This document shows, piece by piece, positions 1 through 7,516 of a DNA stretch of 64,000 nucleotides. The stretch is from contig NZ_JAGPXT010000015.1 of NCBI RefSeq assembly GCF_018070465.1, positions 20,814 to 84,813 on the forward strand, written 5' to 3'. This stretch comes from Micromonospora sp. C95 (GTDB lineage: Bacteria; Actinomycetota; Actinomycetes; Mycobacteriales; Micromonosporaceae). Each line of letters opens with the position of its first letter. Within the stretch, counting starts at the first letter, position 1. The notes beneath the pieces are model-generated. The model was not told where the DNA came from, did not search any database, and saw only the letters and a program-made list of their open reading frames with translations. A program made the position numbers and the translations under genes.

Positions 1-2867
1 AGAAGATCACGGTGGATGCCCGGGGCGAGATCCTGGAGCTGAAGTCGACGGTGAACACGATGGTGGACCAGTTGTCGTCGTTCGCCGACGAGGTGACCCG
101 GGTGGCCCGTGAGGTGGGTACCGAGGGGAACCTCGGCGGTCAGGCGCAGGTCAAGGGTGTCTCCGGTACGTGGCGGGATCTGACCGACAACGTGAACTCG
201 ATGGCGTCGAACCTGACCGCCCAGGTGCGGAACATCGCCCAGGTCTCCACCGCGGTGGCGCGCGGTGACCTGTCGCAGAAGATCACGGTGGATGCCCGGG
301 GCGAGATCCTGGAGTTGAAGTCGACGGTGAACACGATGGTGGACCAGTTGTCGTCGTTCGCCGACGAGGTGACCCGGGTGGCCCGTGAGGTGGGTACCGA
401 GGGCAAGTTGGGCGGCCAGGCGCAGGTACGCGGCGTCGCCGGCACCTGGCGGGATCTGACCGACAACGTGAACTCGATGGCGTCGAACCTGACCAGCCAG
501 GTGCGGAACATCGCCTCGGTCACCACCGCGGTGGCCAACGGTGACCTGTCGCAGAAGATCACAGTCGACGCGCAGGGTGAGATCCTGGAGCTGAAGAACA
601 CCGTCAACACGATGGTGGACCAGTTGTCGTCGTTCGCGGACGAGGTGACGCGGGTGGCCCGTGAAGTGGGCACCGAGGGCAAGCTGGGCGGTCAGGCGCA
701 GGTCAAGGGGGTCTCCGGGACCTGGCGTGACCTCACCGAGAACGTCAACCAGCTCGCCTCGACGCTCACCACCCAGCTGCGGGCGATCGCCCGGGTCTCG
801 ACCTCGGTGACCCGGGGCGACCTGACCCAGCGGATCGCGGTGAAGGCCCAGGGCGAGGTCGCCGAGCTGAAGGACAACATCAACCAGATGATCGTCACCC
901 TGCGGGAGACGACCCACAAGAACGCCGAGCAGGGGTGGCTCGACTCCAACCTGGCCCGTATCGGCGGGCTGCTGCAGGGCCAGCGTGATCTCGGCGAGGT
1001 CTGCCGAATGATCATGCAGGAGGTCACCCCGCTCGTCGACGCGCAGCTTGGTGCCTTCTTCCTGGTGGACAACTCCGAGGGAGTCATGCGGCTGCGACTG
1101 ACCGCCTCCTACGGTTACGTGTCCCGGGGACACGACGTGACCTTCGGGCCGGGCGAGGGGCTGGTCGGCCAGGCCGCGCTGTCCCGGCGCACCATCCGGG
1201 TCGGCGCCGTACCGGACGGGCGGATCACGCTGCGGTCCGGGCTGGCCGACACCCCTCCGGCGGACCTGGTCATCCTGCCGGTCCTCTTCGAGGGCGAACT
1301 ACTCGGCGTGATCGAGTTCGCCACCGTCACACCCTTCTCCGAGCTGCACCTGTCGTTCCTGGAGCGGCTGGTCTCCACCATCGGCATCGCGGTCAACACC
1401 ATTCAGGCGAACCGGCGTACGGAGGAACTGCTCGCCCAGTCGCAGCGGCTGGCGCACGAGTTGCAGGAGCAGTCGGCGGAGTTGCAGCGGACCAACGCCG
1501 AACTGGAGGACAAGGCCAAGCTGCTGTCGGAGCAGAAGGCGAACATCGAGACCCAGAACCGGGAGATCGAGCTGGCCCGGCTGGGCCTGGAGGACAAGGC
1601 CCAGCAGCTCACCCGGGCCTCGGCGTACAAGTCGGAGTTCCTGGCGAACATGAGTCACGAGCTGCGTACACCGCTGAACTCGCTGCTGCTGCTGGCCCGG
1701 CTGCTGATGGAGAACTCCGAGCAGAACCTCACGCCGAAGCAGATCGAGTTCGCCCGCACGATCCACGGCTCCGGCTCGGACCTGCTGCGCCTGATCGACG
1801 ACATCCTGGACCTGTCCAAGATCGAGGCGGGACGGATGGACGTCGAGCCGACCGAGGTCCGGTTCACCGAGATCTGCAACTACGTCGAGCAGGCGTTCGC
1901 CCCGCAGGCCGAGGAGAAGGGCCTGGACTTCCAGGTACGCACCGGCAAGGATCTGCCGGCGGCCGTGGTGACCGACGCGCAGCGGCTTCAGCAGGTGCTG
2001 CGCAACCTGCTGTCGAACGCGGTGAAGTTCACCGACAACGGTGCGGTGACCCTGCGCATCTCCCGGGCGCCGGAGCACGCGGTGTTCGACGTGCCGGCGC
2101 TGACGAATGCCCGGCAGGTGATCGCCTTCACGGTGATCGACACCGGCATCGGGATCTCCGACGACAAGCTGTCGCTGATCTTCGAGGCGTTCCAGCAGGC
2201 GGACGGGACCACCAGCCGCCGGTACGGCGGTACCGGGCTGGGCCTGTCGATCAGCCGCGATCTGGCCCGGCTGATCGGGGGCACGATCACGGTCGCCTCG
2301 GCACCCGGTCAGGGCTCCACGTTCACGCTGTACCTGCCCGACGTGCTGGCGCCGGACGCGGTGGTGGCACCCGCACCACCGTCACCGCAGCGGGCGGGGC
2401 TGCCGTCGTCGCTGTTGATGCCGCCGATGGAGTTGCTGTCCGAGAAGCCCGAAGCGCCGAAGACCCGTCAGCTGGACGGTGCCACCGTGCTGATCGTCGA
2501 CGACGACGTGCGCAACGTCTTCGCGTTGACCAGCGCGCTCGAACTCCACGGCATGACCGTGCTGTACGCCGACAACGGCGCCGACGGGGTCCGCCTGTTG
2601 GCCGAACACCCGGAGGTCGATATCGTCCTGATGGATGCGATGATGCCCGATCAGGACGGATACGAGACAACCCGGCAGATCAGGCGTAACCACCGGTTCG
2701 CGGACCTACCGATCGTGTTCCTGACGGCGAAGGCGATGCCGGGCGACCGGGAGTCGGCGATCGCGGCCGGAGCCAGCGACTACATCACCAAGCCGGTCGA
2801 CCTGGACCAGCTGATCGAGCTGATGGGCACCTGGATCAGTGGCAGCCGTACCGAGGAGGGCTCGTGA
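1..2867 (+). CDS. Multi-HAMP hybrid sensor histidine kinase, 5' truncated
   Basis: The reading frame is open from the first bases (K-I-T-V-D-A-R-G), so the true start lies outside the window. Visible domains in order are three near-identical 92-residue HAMP-type repeats and a diverged fourth (to about residue 310, counting from codon 12), a GAF domain (about 330-460), a coiled coil (about 465-540), a HisKA dimerisation domain with phospho-acceptor His549 in NMSHELRTPLN, a HATPase domain (N box NLLSNAVKFT, G boxes DTGIGI and GTGLGLSI) and a C-terminal receiver domain with Asp875 in LMDAMMPDQDG. It is therefore a cytoplasmic-type hybrid kinase that should autophosphorylate on His and relay to its own receiver. 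No membrane segment is visible in this portion. The stop overlaps the GTG of the downstream response regulator (GTGA). The signal sensed is unknown. Confidence 0.93.
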   Translation, partial: KITVDARGEILELKSTVNTMVDQLSSFADEVTRVAREVGTEGNLGGQAQVKGVSGTWRDLTDNVNSMASNLTAQVRNIAQVSTAVARGDLSQKITVDARGEILELKSTVNTMVDQLSSFADEVTRVAREVGTEGKLGGQAQVRGVAGTWRDLTDNVNSMASNLTSQVRNIASVTTAVANGDLSQKITVDAQGEILELKNTVNTMVDQLSSFADEVTRVAREVGTEGKLGGQAQVKGVSGTWRDLTENVNQLASTLTTQLRAIARVSTSVTRGDLTQRIAVKAQGEVAELKDNINQMIVTLRETTHKNAEQGWLDSNLARIGGLLQGQRDLGEVCRMIMQEVTPLVDAQLGAFFLVDNSEGVMRLRLTASYGYVSRGHDVTFGPGEGLVGQAALSRRTIRVGAVPDGRITLRSGLADTPPADLVILPVLFEGELLGVIEFATVTPFSELHLSFLERLVSTIGIAVNTIQANRRTEELLAQSQRLAHELQEQSAELQRTNAELEDKAKLLSEQKANIETQNREIELARLGLEDKAQQLTRASAYKSEFLANMSHELRTPLNSLLLLARLLMENSEQNLTPKQIEFARTIHGSGSDLLRLIDDILDLSKIEAGRMDVEPTEVRFTEICNYVEQAFAPQAEEKGLDFQVRTGKDLPAAVVTDAQRLQQVLRNLLSNAVKFTDNGAVTLRISRAPEHAVFDVPALTNARQVIAFTVIDTGIGISDDKLSLIFEAFQQADGTTSRRYGGTGLGLSISRDLARLIGGTITVASAPGQGSTFTLYLPDVLAPDAVVAPAPPSPQRAGLPSSLLMPPMELLSEKPEAPKTRQLDGATVLIVDDDVRNVFALTSALELHGMTVLYADNGADGVRLLAEHPEVDIVLMDAMMPDQDGYETTRQIRRNHRFADLPIVFLTAKAMPGDRESAIAAGASDYITKPVDLDQLIELMGTWISGSRTEEGS
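3..830 (+). repeat. 276-bp tandem coding repeats (HAMP units)
   Basis: Three tandem units begin at 3, 279 and 555, each starting AAGATCAC. They encode 92-residue HAMP linkers that differ at only a few positions. A more diverged fourth unit follows at about 831. Identity is high at the DNA level as well as the protein level, which suggests recent unequal recombination or gene conversion. More copies may lie upstream of the window. Confidence 0.9.
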
Positions 2868-3424
2868 CGCAGGTGGCGAAGGCGCTGCTGGTCGATGACC
2901 GTCGGGAGAACCTGATGGCCCTGGAGGCGATCCTCCAGGGGCTGCCGGTGCAGTCGGTCGCGGTGGAGAGCGGTGAGGCGGCTCTCAAGCAGTTGCTGGT
3001 GGACGACTTCGCGGTGATCCTGCTGGACGCCCAGATGCCGGACATGGACGGTTTCGAGACGGCGAGCCACATCAAGCGGCGGGAGCGTACCCGGCACGTC
3101 CCGATCATCTTCCTGACCGCTGCCGACCGGGACGCTCAACTGGCCCTGCGCGGCTACGCGGCCGGTGCGGTGGACTACCTCACCAAGCCGTTCGACCCCT
3201 GGGTGCTGCGGGCCAAGGTCTCCGTCTTCGTCGAGCTGTGGACCAAGACCCGCCAACTGGCCGCGCAGTCCGAGATGGTCCGCGAGCGCGACGCCCAGTG
3301 GCGGTTGCTCACCGACGCCGTCGACGAGGCCACCACCCTGCTCCGCAACGCCGACGACCACGAGTCCCACTCCCGCGCCGTAGCCCTCCTGGAACAAGCC
3401 CGCTGGGGCACCACCCCCGACTAA
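2864..3424 (+). CDS. Response regulator, receiver domain with helical tail
   Basis: A 186-residue protein starts with GTG inside the stop codon of the hybrid kinase, so the two are translationally coupled and probably work together. The first 120 residues are a canonical receiver domain. They show an acidic pocket (LLVDDRREN), phospho-acceptor Asp55 in VILLDAQMPDMDG, a switch Thr in FLTAADR and the conserved Lys in LTKPFDP. The last 65 residues are charged and helical, with no recognisable DNA-binding or enzymatic output domain. It is therefore probably a phosphorelay intermediate or protein-interaction regulator rather than a transcription factor. It ends just before a dispersed inverted repeat that may act as its terminator. 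Confidence 0.9.
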   Translation: MTQVAKALLVDDRRENLMALEAILQGLPVQSVAVESGEAALKQLLVDDFAVILLDAQMPDMDGFETASHIKRRERTRHVPIIFLTAADRDAQLALRGYAAGAVDYLTKPFDPWVLRAKVSVFVELWTKTRQLAAQSEMVRERDAQWRLLTDAVDEATTLLRNADDHESHSRAVALLEQARWGTTPD

Positions 3425-3462
3425 CCCCCTACCCGCCCCGCCCCCGCCTCCTGCCCCCCCCC

Positions 3463-3538
3463 CCGCGATCTTGCAGTTCTTGTCCCGACGAAAGGTGCAA
3501 TCCGGGGCATTTGGGCGACCGAAAGTGCAAGATCGCGG
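3463..3538. repeat. Dispersed inverted repeat, family 1, copy A
   Basis: A left arm CCGCGATCTTGCA (3463-3475) is answered by its exact reverse complement at 3526-3538. The copy lies between the convergent response regulator and STAS genes, where it could serve as a two-way terminator. Two further copies of the same family occur at 18384-18459 and 44001-44075. Confidence 0.85.
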
Positions 3539-3578
3539 CGGCCGGGGGGCGGGCGTGGGGGTGGGGGCGTGGGGTGGG

Positions 3579-3914
3579 TTAGGGGGTGGGGGTGTCGTTG
3601 CGGATCATCAGGGCGCTGCGTAGGCCGGTGATGTCCAGGACGCGGAGCAGGAACTCGCCGACGTTCGTCAGGACGAGCAGGCTCTGCGCGTGGCTGGCCT
3701 TGCGGCTGAGGACGACCAGGGTGCCCAGGCCCTGCGAATCGCAGAACGTCACGCCGTCGAGATCGAGGACGATCCGGGGCGGGGGCTCGGTGAGCACCTC
3801 GTTGACGACGGTCGACAGTTGGGCGGCCGTTTGCATGTCGATCTCACCGGCCAGGCGCAGCACTGCTTCGTCGCCCGTTCGGTGTACAGCGATGGACAGT
3901 TCGGCACGATCCAC
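3579..3914 (-). CDS. STAS-domain anti-sigma factor antagonist
   Basis: A 111-residue single-domain STAS protein of the SpoIIAA/RsbV type. It starts with GTG, and the whole length is the domain: a beta strand near DEAVLRLAGEIDM, then DLDGVTFCDSQGLGTLVVL, which holds the conserved Asp-Ser pair whose serine is phosphorylated by a partner anti-sigma kinase. The unphosphorylated form would bind the kinase and free an alternative sigma factor. No RsbW-like kinase or sigma factor is encoded next to it, so its partners are elsewhere. It is convergent with the two-component genes. Assignment to the family is firm. Which sigma factor it controls cannot be seen. Confidence 0.9.
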   Translation of the reverse strand: MDRAELSIAVHRTGDEAVLRLAGEIDMQTAAQLSTVVNEVLTEPPPRIVLDLDGVTFCDSQGLGTLVVLSRKASHAQSLLVLTNVGEFLLRVLDITGLRSALMIRNDTPTP

Positions 3915-4053
3915 CGGGTCAGCCTATCGCGATCTCCGTCGCCCGGCCTGTCGAGGCGTGCCGTCCCCCCGCAGCGTGCCGGGGGTGACTCCGGTAACCC
4001 CAAGCCGGGGCGGCTGCCGATCCGCCGCCGGGCGCTGACACAATGGCGGCATC

Positions 4054-5391
4054 GTGACCGAGGTGTTTACCGCCGGATCCGACCGCTACCCGGTCGACGC
4101 GCCGGCCTCAGCGGCCCTGTTCGACCGCGCCTGCGCCATCGTGCCGGGCGGGGTGAACTCACCTGTGCGTGCCTTCCGGGCGGTCGGCGGCACCCCACGC
4201 TTCATGGTCCGAGGTGAGGGCCCGTGGCTCCATGACGCGGACGGTCGCCGCTACGTCGACCTGGTCTGCTCCTGGGGGCCGTTGATCCTGGGCCACGCCC
4301 ACCCCGAGGTGGTCGCGGCCGTGCAGGCCGCCGCCGCCCACGGCACCAGTTTCGGTACGCCCACCCCCGGCGAGGTCGAGCTGGCTGACGAGATCGTCGC
4401 GCGGACCCCGGTCGAGCAGGTCCGGCTGGTCAACTCGGGCACCGAGGCGACCATGTCGGCGATCCGGCTGGCCCGTGGATACACCGGCCGATCGAAGATC
4501 ATCAAGTTCGCCGGCTGCTACCACGGGCACGTCGACGCACTGCTGGCCGCCGCCGGCTCCGGCGTGGCCACCCTCGGCCTGCCCGACTCGCCGGGAGTCA
4601 CCGGCGCGGCGGCCAGCGAGACGATCGTGCTGCCCTACAACGACGTGACCGCCGTCGAGGCCGCCTTCGCCGCCGAAGGTCAGCACATCGCCGCGGTGAT
4701 CACCGAGGCGGCACCGGGCAACATGGGCGTGGTCGCCCCGCGCGACGGGTTCAACGCGCAGCTGGCCCGGATCGCGCACGCGCACGGCGCACTGCTGATC
4801 GTCGACGAGGTGATGACCGGGTTCCGGGTCGCCCGCGCCGGCTGGCACGGCCTCGACCCGGTCGAGGCGGACCTGTGGACGTACGGCAAGGTCATGGGTG
4901 GTGGCCTGCCCGCCGCGGCGTTCGGCGGGCGCGCGGAGATCATGTCGCGACTGGCGCCCGCCGGTCCCGTCTACCAGGCCGGCACCCTCTCCGGGAACCC
5001 GCTCGCCTGCGCGGCCGGGCTGACCACGCTGCGGCTCGCCGACGACGCGCTCTACCGCCGGCTGGACGACACCGCCGCGACGGTGGGCAGGCTCGCCACC
5101 GAAGCGTTGGCCGCCGCCGGGGTTCCGCACCGACTGTCGTACGCCGGCAACATGTTCTCGATCTTCTTCACCGACGCCGACGTGGTCGACTACGACACTG
5201 CCCGCACCCAGCAGGTACCGGCGTTCAAGGCGTTCTTCCACGCGATGCTCGCCGCCGGGGTCTACCTGCCGCCGAGCGCGTTCGAGTCCTGGTTCGTCTC
5301 GGCGGCGATCGACGATGCCGCCCTGGAACAGATCGCCGACGCGCTGCCGACGGCGGCCAACGCGGCGGCAGCGGCAGGTCACGGGGGGTAG
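4054..5391 (+). CDS. hemL: Glutamate-1-semialdehyde 2,1-aminomutase
   Basis: A 445-residue PLP enzyme that converts glutamate-1-semialdehyde to 5-aminolevulinate, the entry to heme, siroheme and cobalamin synthesis. It is a class III aminotransferase fold. Substrate and cofactor elements include LVNSGTEATMSAIRLARG, CYHGHVDALL, the Asp of LLIVDEVMTGFR and the PLP-binding Lys279 in TYGKVMGGGLPAAAFGG. The GTG start at 4054 follows a CACAAT -10-like element by about 10 bases, so the leader is very short. Gene order hemL, phosphatase, TlpA, CcdA, ResB, CcsB is the conserved actinobacterial arrangement linking heme supply to cytochrome c maturation. Length is normal for the family. Confidence 0.97.
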   Translation: MTEVFTAGSDRYPVDAPASAALFDRACAIVPGGVNSPVRAFRAVGGTPRFMVRGEGPWLHDADGRRYVDLVCSWGPLILGHAHPEVVAAVQAAAAHGTSFGTPTPGEVELADEIVARTPVEQVRLVNSGTEATMSAIRLARGYTGRSKIIKFAGCYHGHVDALLAAAGSGVATLGLPDSPGVTGAAASETIVLPYNDVTAVEAAFAAEGQHIAAVITEAAPGNMGVVAPRDGFNAQLARIAHAHGALLIVDEVMTGFRVARAGWHGLDPVEADLWTYGKVMGGGLPAAAFGGRAEIMSRLAPAGPVYQAGTLSGNPLACAAGLTTLRLADDALYRRLDDTAATVGRLATEALAAAGVPHRLSYAGNMFSIFFTDADVVDYDTARTQQVPAFKAFFHAMLAAGVYLPPSAFESWFVSAAIDDAALEQIADALPTAANAAAAAGHGG

Positions 5392-5393
5392 CG

Positions 5394-5440
5394 GTGAGCG
5401 CGAGGAGTGAGCCGGGTTTGCGAGCCCCGCAGTCGCGAAC
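5394..5440 (+). repeat. Intercistronic repeat, family 2 (hemL-phosphatase)
   Basis: The segment begins GTGAGCGCGAGGAGTGAGC two bases after the hemL stop and ends CGCAGTCGCGAAC just before the next ribosome binding site. GTTTGCGA and TCGCGAAC within it can pair as a small hairpin. The same element recurs at 47681-47806 (two exact units), 58957-59069 and 61425-61468. Confidence 0.8.
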
Positions 5441-5455
5441 AAGGGGGACGCAGCA

Positions 5456-6103
5456 ATGAGCGCGACGGTGGTCCACGTGCTTCGGCACGGCGAGGTGTAC
5501 AACCCGGACGGCATTCTGTACGGCCGCCTGCCCGGTTTCCGCCTCAGCGAACTGGGCGTCCAGATGGCCAAGGCCGCCGCGCAGGGGCTCGCCGAACGTG
5601 AGGTCGTGCACGTGGCGGCCAGCCCGCTGGAACGCGCCCAGCAGACCGCAGAGCCGATCGCCGCCCAGTTTCGGCTGCCGGTCGGGGTGGACGAGCGGCT
5701 GATCGAGAGCGCCAACTGGTTCGAGGGCAAGAAGGTCTCGCCCGGCGACGGCTCGTTCCGCGACCCGCGCAACTGGTGGGTGCTGCGGGACCCGGTCACC
5801 CCGTCCTGGGGCGAGGCGTACCGGGCCATCGCAGAGCGGATGTTCGCCGCACTGCACGCCGCCCGGATCGCCGCCGAGGGGCGGGAGGCCGTCCTGGTCT
5901 CGCACCAGCTGCCGATCTGGACGCTGCGCCGCTACGTGGAGCGCAAGCGGCTGTGGCACGACCCACGTCGCCGGCAGTGCGCACTGGCCTCGCTCACCAC
6001 CTTCCACTTCGACGGCGCCAAGATCGTCGGCATCGGCTACTCCGAGCCGGCCGCGCACCTGGTGGCGATGTCGCCGACCGCGCGGACGGCCAAGGGGGCC
6101 TGA
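5456..6103 (+). CDS. Histidine phosphatase family protein
   Basis: A 215-residue member of the phosphoglycerate mutase-like histidine phosphatase superfamily. The N-terminal catalytic motif is HVLRHGEVYNPDGILYGR (RHG with the phosphorylated His), and a second catalytic His lies in VLVSHQLPIW. The ATG at 5456 follows a dispersed repeat and the sequence AAGGGGGACGCA, which supplies a purine-rich ribosome site. It lies between hemL and the TlpA-like gene, and its stop is two bases from the next start. The substrate is not evident. Members at this locus are usually annotated only as phosphoglycerate mutase-like, and the motif does not prove mutase activity. Confidence 0.9.
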   Translation: MSATVVHVLRHGEVYNPDGILYGRLPGFRLSELGVQMAKAAAQGLAEREVVHVAASPLERAQQTAEPIAAQFRLPVGVDERLIESANWFEGKKVSPGDGSFRDPRNWWVLRDPVTPSWGEAYRAIAERMFAALHAARIAAEGREAVLVSHQLPIWTLRRYVERKRLWHDPRRRQCALASLTTFHFDGAKIVGIGYSEPAAHLVAMSPTARTAKGA

Positions 6104-6104
6104 G

Positions 6105-6680
6105 GTGGGCGTCCGGAGGCTGGCTGCCGGCCTGCTCGCCGCCGCGACCACCGCGGCGCTGCTGAGCGGATGTACCGGCGACGCCCGGGGGTCCGACTGT
6201 GACAGTGCCGGCGGCATCGTCGAGTGCGCCCCGGAGCAGCGCTCCGCCGCCCCGAAGATCGCCGGTGAGCTGCTTGCCGGCGGGTCCTACGACGTGGCCG
6301 ACCAGCGGGGCAAGGTCGTGGTGGTCAACTTCTGGGGCTCCTGGTGCGCGCCGTGCCGGGCCGAGGCCGACGACCTGGAGAACACCTACCAGGCGACGAA
6401 GGACTCCGGGGTGACCTTCCTCGGCATCAACGTGCAGGACAGCCGGGACAAGGCGATCGCCTTCGAGGAGGGCCGGGTCAGCTACCCGAGCATCTTCGAC
6501 CCGGGCAGCCGGCTCGCCCTCGACATGGACATCCCGCCGAACACCATCCCGGCCACCGTCGTGCTGGATCGGGAGGGTCGCATCGCCACGGTGATCCGGG
6601 CGGCGGTCCGGCAGGAGGGGCTGCAACCAATCGTCGAGCGGATCGCCGCCGAGGCACCCGCGCCGGCCGGTAAGCGCTGA
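6105..6680 (+). CDS. TlpA/ResA-like lipoprotein thiol-disulfide oxidoreductase
   Basis: A 191-residue secreted thioredoxin-fold protein. The N-terminus is a lipoprotein signal ending in lipobox LLSGC with Cys23, so it should be anchored outside the membrane. The active site is WCAPC (Cys81, Cys84) in NFWGSWCAPCRAE. The family reduces the CxxCH haem-binding cysteines of apocytochrome c or keeps them reduced for haem ligation. Electrons come from the CcdA-type protein encoded directly downstream, whose ATG overlaps this stop (TGATG). An extra cysteine pair in the spacer (around residues 32 and 41) precedes the domain. Confidence 0.93.
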   Translation: MGVRRLAAGLLAAATTAALLSGCTGDARGSDCDSAGGIVECAPEQRSAAPKIAGELLAGGSYDVADQRGKVVVVNFWGSWCAPCRAEADDLENTYQATKDSGVTFLGINVQDSRDKAIAFEEGRVSYPSIFDPGSRLALDMDIPPNTIPATVVLDREGRIATVIRAAVRQEGLQPIVERIAAEAPAPAGKR

Positions 6681-7516
6681 TGGGCGGGACCTTCGGCCAG
6701 CTCGCCGAGTCCGGCCCGCTGCTGCTGGCGTTGGGCGCGGCGGCCCTGGCCGGTCTGGTCAGCTTCCTGTCGCCGTGTGTGTTGCCGCTGATGCCCGGCT
6801 ACCTGTCGTACGTCACCGGGCTGGCCGGCGCGGACCTCGAAGGCCGGCGTGAATCGCCCGCGGCGAGCGAGTCGGCGGGCGGTGGTGGCGTCGGCACGGC
6901 CGTGCGGCCGGACACCCGGGTCGTCCCGGCGGTGAAGGGGCGGGTGCTGGCCGGGACGTTGCTGTTCATCGCCGGCTTCACTGTCGTGTTCACCGCCACC
7001 GCGGTCCTGTTCAGCGGCGTCGGTCGGGTCTTCTTCGACCACGAGCGGACGCTGGAGATCATCGTCGGTGGGCTCATCGTCGTGCTCGGCCTGGGCTACC
7101 TCGGTGCGCTGCCGGGATTTCAGCGGGAGTTCCGGATCAACCGGCTACCGGCCGCCGGCCTGCTCGGCGCGCCCGTGCTGGGTGCCGTGTTCGCGCTGAG
7201 CTGGGTGCCCTGCACCGGGCCCACGCTGGCCGCGGTGCTCGGCATGGCCACCACCAGCGGGCAGACCGACCGGGCGGTGGTGCTGGCGGTGGCGTACTGC
7301 CTCGGGCTGGGCCTGCCGTTCGTCGTCTTCGGGCTGGGCTTCAACCGCCTGCTGGGGGTCTTCCGCGCGGTGCGTCGGCACAGCCGTTGGGTCACCCGGA
7401 TCGGCGGGGCGTTGCTGATTCTGATCGGGCTGGCGCTGGTCACCGGGGGCTGGACCAACGTGGTGATCTGGTTGCAGACCACCGTCGGGGTGGGCAACTT
7501 CGAGGTGGGCATCTGA
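6680..7516 (+). CDS. ccdA: CcdA-type cytochrome c biogenesis membrane protein
   Basis: A 278-residue polytopic protein of the DsbD-beta/CcdA family with about six hydrophobic segments. It carries the two membrane cysteines in the expected contexts: SFLSPCVLPLMPGYL (Cys33) and LSWVPCTGPTL. It should pass reducing equivalents from cytoplasmic thioredoxin to the extracytoplasmic TlpA-like partner. A charged, Ser/Gly-rich loop of about 35 residues after the first hydrophobic segment is longer than in minimal CcdA proteins. It overlaps the genes on both sides by one base (TGATG), which indicates coupled translation in the ccs operon. Confidence 0.95.
   Translation: MGGTFGQLAESGPLLLALGAAALAGLVSFLSPCVLPLMPGYLSYVTGLAGADLEGRRESPAASESAGGGGVGTAVRPDTRVVPAVKGRVLAGTLLFIAGFTVVFTATAVLFSGVGRVFFDHERTLEIIVGGLIVVLGLGYLGALPGFQREFRINRLPAAGLLGAPVLGAVFALSWVPCTGPTLAAVLGMATTSGQTDRAVVLAVAYCLGLGLPFVVFGLGFNRLLGVFRAVRRHSRWVTRIGGALLILIGLALVTGGWTNVVIWLQTTVGVGNFEVGI

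Noticed and set aside
3425..3578. Small plus-strand gene in the C-rich and G-rich tracts after the response regulator
   Set aside because: The sequence is homopolymeric and occupied by the inverted repeat, with no ribosome site and no plausible protein.
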